Below, one piece after another: positions 56,901-64,000 of a stretch of 64,000 bases of DNA. The position numbers and the translations under genes were made by a program. The DNA is from Eonycteris spelaea. Taxonomy: Eukaryota > Chordata > Mammalia > Chiroptera > Pteropodidae. Position 1 is the first letter of the stretch, and every line of letters starts with the position of its first letter. The stretch lies in NCBI GenBank assembly GCA_003508835.1, contig PUFA01000066.1:62001-126000 (forward strand), in the 5' to 3' direction. The notes under the pieces were generated by a model. That model was not told the origin of the DNA. It did no database searches and saw only the letters and a list, made by a program, of their open reading frames with translations.

Positions 56901-59900
56901 AGAATGGGCAAAAATTAGGGGAGTTGTTAGTTGTTAATCAACTCTTGGCTGTGTGGGGCTGATTGTTATACGGGCTGTGGGTTGGCTTCCTGGATGGGTT
57001 ACTGGAGATGGCGGTCTGACTTCCTACAAGCCTAAATGTAGACAGTAGGTTGGATTCCTGTGCTAGATTGGAGTTCTGTTTTATATACAGTCTGGCCATT
57101 GTCTGAATGTTCATTCTCTGAGGAAAAACCTGCTGTCAGTCACTTCGACCTGATGCAAACGTCATTTGGCCCTTCTCCTTCGGGTGTCTGGACTCCCAAT
57201 GCAGGATGGAAGGCATTGGCCCTGACTAGAGGACAATCGGCCCTCAACCAGCAGGTCAGGGGAGGCTTTTTAGGGGGAGAGAGTCTCCCTGGTGTCGTTG
57301 AAATCCTTCACTGTCTCTCCGAGTCAGGCTGACCTTGGAGAACCCTGGCACCTAGGCGATGAGACATCTGAGGATGACTTTCAACTTTCAGATAAAAGAA
57401 GCCAGTCTAGAGCAGTGTGGCTTCCTTTACCTCAATCCAAGTTGAATGAGTAGCCAGGAAGGCACCAGCGGCTTAGTCAACAGCAATAAGGAGAGCTGGT
57501 CTGCCCGGGATCTGACATCCGGCGTTGCCAAAGGGGCACATTTATCAGAACGGGGACTCAAGTTCAAAGGCCTTTGAAAAAGGCCTCCCAAGAATCGAGA
57601 CACTTGAGATAGCTATAGATACAGTCTGACCGCAGGGGCTGGTAAGGAAGCCTCCCTTCTCTATCAATAAACTTAGAAAAAGAAGTTCGTTTTCATCTAA
57701 CTCTTGGGCTGAAGCTCAAATATAGGACTTCTGTTACTAGTGATTTAACTCTGCATGTGAATGAGTTCCAGACCTATTCTTGGAAATTTTTACTGAAGCA
57801 GAGCAGATAGGTTCTTGTGTTGTCTACCGAAGGACGGGAGCTCACAGCAGTGTTAGTTACTAAGGTATCTTTTCTCATGTTGGTCTCACAATGAATATGC
57901 AGAGTCGGTCTTATTCCCATTGTATGGATAAGGAAACTAACCTCATAAATAACATTTTCTGGAATACAGCCAAGTCCATTTGTTTACCTGTCTATTGTTG
58001 CTTTGCCAATAAAACCTAAAATATTTACTACCTCGCCCTTTACAGAATAATGTTTGCTGACTCCTGCTCTTGATTCTCCAAGCTCTAAACCTATACCAAG
58101 TCAAATGACTCCCGTACTATGTCCTTCTACTTCTCTAGAGAAATACTTAAAAAAAAAAAACAACAAACCCTGACTAACATTCTAACCTGGGCTTTTAGAA
58201 GAAAAAAAAAATCGATATGTTAAATGGTCAAGGACCAACACCTGCCCCTCCCCAGGTAACTAAATCATTGGGACATCATCATTAGTTACAACACTCGATG
58301 CAGAGGGTCATATTACAAACTGGTAACAAAAAACAAACAAACAGACAAACAAATAAATGAAGACACTAACATGGAGCCAGAGCTGCCGTACCAGAGGAAC
58401 TGCCTTGCACTTCTTATGCCTCAAATCTCTGGAATGTTAAAACAGGGCAGAATAACTTTGGGCTGGGCCTAAAGCAACACTGTACCACTGTTTGCAAGGA
58501 TAACAAGAAAGCAGTTACTATGACTACTGGATTGAAAATTTTAAACATTGTTTAGAATTAACATCAATATGTTATCAGCACCAATAGAAATGCTTTTCTT
58601 CTATTGATGTAATTACTCTCCTTCCCTTTCTTATAACAACTAGTGCCTTTGTCTTCTAAATGGAACATTGTTTGGGCTTCTGCCTGAATCAGTGCATCCC
58701 GATAGCTTTTCTTTTGATCTCAAATAAATGCTCATTGCCTATCACTTTGAAAGGCCTTTTTATTTTTAAGTCTGGTAAGAGAGGGTCTCTTTTTGCCTTG
58801 CTGCCAGGAAGCTTGGAACTAACTTATACATAAAACTACAACAATATCCCTTATCTTAGTTTTTTGAAACAATCATCTCCCCAAATCCCTGTTCCTACTA
58901 GCCTTCTGTTCTTTGACTTTTATTGTAATACTTCTACAATAGCTGGGTTGGGGGTAGGGAGGAAGTAGCTTACCTGCCTCTACAAAATAGCAGTGTAGGG
59001 AGTGCACACAAACATCTTCACTCACAGTCTTGGCTGCAGCCACCAGGGCCTGGCCACAAGCTGACCCCCAAACAGCTGCTGGGATGATGATGACCAGCAA
59101 TTCCCTCCTCTGTGGGGAGAAGCAGAAAGTGGAAGAGACTTGGGGGCTGGGCCAAATCCTACAACCATCAGTGAGTTTCTAGTGCAGGCTCTCTTATCTT
59201 AACCTTATGGGGGTTTGGGATCCTTTTGAGACTCTGGTGGAAACCCTAGACCCTTTCCCCAGACAAATATCCTTATATAACTCTGTATACAGCATACATC
59301 TTCAAGGCCTTTAGGAATGCCCAACCAACCCTTCTGTGGACTTTGGTTCAGAATAATGAACCAATCTTTGCAGTAAGAAAACAGAGATCAGAGAGGGAAA
59401 GTGACTTGAGCAAGATCACACACAGCTTAAAGATTGCCAATTCTGAGTACTATCTGGGTCTTTTGACTTCCAGTCCAGTGTTTCTTCCACTGTCCATACC
59501 AGGGTAAGGCAGAAGCTTCTCAAGGTCTTGAGTGGACCAAGATGAACCCCAAGGGCTGGGGTGGACTGCATTAAAACCAGGCACTTACACGCCTAAATTT
59601 TAACAGCTCCATTCTTCCAAGAACTACATTTAGAGCTCCTTCAAGACTTCAAGTCTAACCCTTTGGTGTGCAGATGAGAAAACTGAGTGCCCAGAGGTAA
59701 AAAGCACTTGCCAGTGCATGGACCAGGTGGAAACTGAAGTATTTAGGTCTTCAGTTTCCCAAGGCCCATCCCAACCCAAATTTGCATCTTTATATAATGC
59801 ATTGCAAAAAGCCCTCCAGGAAATTATTTGAAATTCATCAGATAAGGCAAAGAGCAGTTAACACCCAAAGTTAATTCCCAATAAGGTAGTAGGAGCGTTG

Positions 59901-60183
59901 GAAGCCAAAACTATTAAATCCTCAGCTGCAGTCAAGAATTTAAGTGGTTATGCATTAGGAAAATAGCTCAGGCCTCAGAATGAGTCAAGAACTACCAGAT
60001 CCCACCAAGTAGTGGTGGGAATAAGGTAAGAGGAAAAGGATAGTGAATATGCAAGGAGCTAAGAATGAGTTTTGAACCTGATCAGCTGTGTGCTCTTGGA
60101 CAAGTCGCCGCCCGTTTTAGGCTGGTTCCCAGGGACAGGGAGGCTATCGAAATCGAGCTTCTGTCCCCAATGCGGCCGGCTAC

Positions 60184-60957
<774 letters not shown>

Positions 60958-61341
60958 TAAGGGCGGGGCAGGGGCGGGGCAGAGGGTGGGGAGGAGGTTG
61001 GGCAGTCCTCCGGAGGGCGGCCTGGAGAAGGAGGGAGTGCAGGTGGGCGCTCGTTTCTGTGAGCATTCAACAGGCACTCCTGAGCACCTGCTTGCTGGGT
61101 GCCTGGTTGGAAAGAGAGCAGAAAACCTCCACAGCCATCGATGTTGTCCACCCGCTTCACCTTCACTCATTCCACACTCCTTCATTCACAGTTTTCCCCC
61201 CGGAATTCATAACTGCAATTTATCCCATTTTCTGTGTACCTGCAGTATCCAGACACAAAATATGGCCTTCACAAATGATAAAAATGCCTTCGCAATGACT
61301 TCCTTCATCAGTCTTCTCTTTACAAAGCAGTAACACGATCA

Positions 61342-61425
61342 ATTGTTGGTTAGTTTGTTGGTTGGTTGGTTCGTTTGTTCGTTCATCATTCATTCATTCG
61401 TTCATTCATTCATTCATTTGTTTCG
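61342..61425. repeat. (TTGG)n/(TTCA)n tetranucleotide tract
   Basis: Repeats of TTGG/TTGT pass into TTCG and ATTC units, an interrupted simple repeat in ZSWIM3 intron 1. Confidence 0.9.
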
Positions 61426-62551
61426 TAAATGGTTCTTGAGCTCCTGAGATAAAAACCCGGTTTTCAAACACTTCCCATGTCCTAGGCAGCATTCTCTAGT
61501 CTGTGTAGGCTTTACCCCACAGGACTGTATTGAGAATTATAGATAAATGTTATTTTTCCCATTTGAGAAAACAGACTTGGAGGCTAAGATAAGCGTGGAA
61601 AACTCAAACGCCTTTAGGGCTCAGGCGAAACAGCCCAGTCAAAGAAAGTTTAACTTTTAATTTCACTATAAGAAAAAAGAATGATGAAATTACCACCGAC
61701 ACCAGGTCTTTGTGCTAGGGACAACAGAAGAGTGAATTGGGGTCATATGGAGAGCAGGCCTCATCTAATCAACTCCAGCTGATGGCTACCATGTGAAAAT
61801 GAAGATCCAGTGTTGCCAGAATTTGGAGCAAGACAAGTCAGAAATCCAGGCTCTATGTGAATTCGTCCACTTTTTAAAAATTAAGAATTCAAATTCAAAC
61901 ACCCATAATGTGGGCCAACTGTGAGTATCAAAGTACATCTGAGTTTGAGACCTGTGGGTTGAGGTTGAGGTGTTTGGCCAAAGCTCTCATCTAGGGAGGC
62001 AGGCTATGTTCTTTTCCCTACTCTGAAGTCCGGTGCTATGCTGGGTACAGACAACAGAAGGATGGGTAAGTAACCAACCTACCCTCAAAGTTCTTAAGGT
62101 AGGATAGAATTGGATTCAGGTAAACTGACTAGTATGTGCTTTAAAAGAGATGTGTAGAGGAAGAAGTGACAAATGCCTGGGAAGTAGAGAAAAACATGCT
62201 GGAAGTAATGGTTTCTGTCGGGCCATGAATGAATGGAAAGGGCATAGGATTTCAATGGTTATTATTAAGTAGCATGGAGGAGTTTGACCAGAAGGAGCTT
62301 TGCAAAATGAGCTATGGAGCAAAGGTACAGATATGTGAAAGAAGGTAGCATGTTCGAGAAACACTGTGGGATGCCATACTTGGCATGAGATGAAGTCAGT
62401 TGCAGTTTACCTAAAGGGTCTTTGGGTACCATTGTGAGGTATTTGGACTTTATCCTATGTTCTTTCTAAACAGTGAGACTAATACAAAAAAATGTCCTGC
62501 TCTTGAAATGCTTGTTCTAGTTCAAATAAATGCAGTGCCTCCCATGGCCTT

Positions 62552-62606
62552 CAGGATAAAGTCCAAGACTTGGCTTGGCAGGATAAAGTCCATTAACTTG
62601 GCTTGG
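62552..62606. repeat. Tandem duplication of a 27-28-bp unit
   Basis: Two copies of GGATAAAGTCC...ACTTGGCTTGGCA stand head to tail, differing by a few bases. The duplication lies inside an L2 fragment. Confidence 0.85.
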
Positions 62607-63424
62607 CAGACCATCTGACACTTCTGCTCTCTCCATCTTGCACTGTGTGTCCATCCATATCCGGTCTGCTCCACACTCATCCCATGTCACAAGCCCAGAA
62701 CTTCTTGGTATTTACACTGTCCATGTCCTCTGGTTAAAATAACCTTGCCCATCCGCTTAGCTCTTTCCTCAAATGTCAGTTATTTGGCATACTGTCATCT
62801 CAGTAATATATATCTTGTACTACAATTAACATTTTAAAATTCAGTTTTAATATTCAAAGAAACCTATTTCAGACCCAATCTAAGCAATAAGATGTAAGAA
62901 GTAACAGTATAGTGCCCCCCAAGTGATATATATTTATAAATAACTATTAAAATAAATTTCTTGTGCAAGTTGAAGTCATTTTGGACCTCTTGTGGGAAAA
63001 TTTGTTTCAGTTAATTATTACTTTTCCTTCAGATTTCAGCACATTTTCCAGGAAGGCTTTAACTTCCAGAAGATTAGGTTAGGTCTTCTGTGTTTTGACA
63101 ACACCTGTTACAGCTGTCACAGCACCTGTTACTCCTGTTAACAGCATATTGTTGTTTTGGAATACAGTTTACAGAGGTTTCCATGTGTTGGCTGAGCTCT
63201 TCCAGGGAGGGACTCTGGTTCACCATTTTTTGTATTCTACCTGTATAGTCCAAACATCTCACACTTGTACCTAAACACCCTTCAGATGACCATCCCTAGG
63301 GTCTAGCATAGGGCTTGGCCCATAGCATGTATTAAATAATTGTTGAATGAATGAGTCATCAAGTGCTAAACATGGGATTCAGGGTGATAGGTGCTATAGA
63401 GACTCACAAGAGAGAAAAATTTTT

Positions 63425-63945
63425 TCTATTTGCTGCTCTAACAAATCACAATGTAGTGGTTTAAATAGAAATTTATTATCTTAACAGTTCTGTGAGTTAG
63501 AAATCAGACACAGGTCTCACTGGGCTAAAATCTCGATATGAGCAGGGCTGCATTTCTTTCTGAAGTCCCTAGAGGAAAGACCGTTTTCTTGTCTTTTCCA
63601 AATTCTAGAGTCTGCCCACATTGCTTGGCTCATGGTCCCCTTCCTCCATGTTCAAAGCCAGCAATGGCTGATTCAGTCCTCACATCACTTTCACCTTGTT
63701 TCTTTCATCCCATCTTCATCTCCAGCTCCCATCTTCTGCCTCCCTCTTCTACTTCTAGGACCCTATGATTATATTAGGCCTCCCCGGATAATCTAGGACA
63801 ATTTCCTTTTTTAAAAGTCACCTAATTAGCAACCTTAATTCCATCTTCAATCTTAATTCCCCATCGCCATGTAACCTATTGTATTCACAGGGTCTAGAGA
63901 TTAGGGAGTGGACATCTTTGGGGACCATTCTGCCTACCACAGGAG
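63425..63945 (-). mobile_element. MaLR/ERV-type LTR remnant
   Basis: Blocks such as AATAGAAATTTATTATCTTAACAGTTCTGTGAG, GAGCAGGGCTGCATTTCTTTCTG and TCTAGAGATTAGGGAGTGGACATC followed by ATTCTGCCTACCACAG match the reverse orientation of an ancient LTR. It is eroded and non-coding; the subfamily is not resolved. Confidence 0.55.
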
Positions 63946-64000
63946 GATTAACTTTCCTGGAGGGAGAAATGGTGTGAGTTAGTACAGATGTTAACATCAT

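Larger units (their letters stand above)
60960..64000 (+). other. ZSWIM3: ZSWIM3 intron 1 (partial), repeat-rich
   Basis: No exon is recognised. The stretch contains a tetranucleotide tract at 61342-61425, L2-like sequence at about 62490-62835 with an internal duplication, an L2 tail around 63160-63355 and a MaLR-like LTR from about 63425. Confidence 0.7.

Overview
The window is chromosomal DNA of a placental mammal. It holds multi-exon genes with GT-AG introns, vertebrate poly(A) signals, CpG islands and many old interspersed repeats (MIR, L2, L1M, hAT-Charlie, MaLR-type LTRs). I see no primate Alu, rodent B1/B2, carnivore SINEC or ruminant BovA element, so I would call it a non-primate, non-rodent placental mammal and not name the species. 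Gene content and order match the human 20q13.12 interval WFDC3 - DNTTIP1 - UBE2C - TNNC2 - SNX21 - ACOT8 - ZSWIM3. Comparisons with human proteins are from memory, not from a search.

Layout: 1-2250 is non-genic, mostly old repeats. WFDC3 lies on the minus strand (about 2260-12770): a signal-peptide exon and four WAP domain exons. A CpG-island promoter (about 14300-15000) sits head to head with it and drives DNTTIP1 (+, 14808-30888, 13 coding exons), a subunit of the MiDAC histone deacetylase complex. UBE2C (+, 32027-34972, 6 exons), the APC/C ubiquitin-conjugating enzyme, follows behind its own promoter with NF-Y and CHR-like cell-cycle elements. TNNC2 (-, 39577-42216, 6 exons) is fast skeletal troponin C. 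SNX21 (+, 46238-50980) and ACOT8 (-, 51534-60302) are tail to tail, with poly(A) signals about 30 bp apart. ACOT8 and ZSWIM3 (+, first coding exon 60802-60956, the rest beyond the window) are head to head with 499 bp between their start codons.

These genes form no functional pathway. They are a gene-dense syntenic block mixing secreted inhibitor-like, chromatin, cell-cycle, muscle, endosomal and peroxisomal functions.

The most striking global feature is that splice sites and codons are well conserved, yet five of seven genes contain small indels that break the frame: WFDC3 (1), DNTTIP1 (3), TNNC2 (1), SNX21 (1) and ACOT8 (2). UBE2C and ZSWIM3 exon 1 are clean. Because TNNC2 and DNTTIP1 are expected to be essential and are otherwise conserved, base-level assembly error is the simplest explanation. 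ACOT8 also has a strongly divergent stretch in a conserved region, so there a real change is possible. Other items of interest are a perfect 28-bp copy of a CRE-containing piece of the DNTTIP1 promoter inside a WFDC3 intron, a CpG island with no gene start just beyond TNNC2, a GC-AG intron in SNX21, and a likely muscle enhancer in TNNC2 intron 1. I found no novel multi-gene system.
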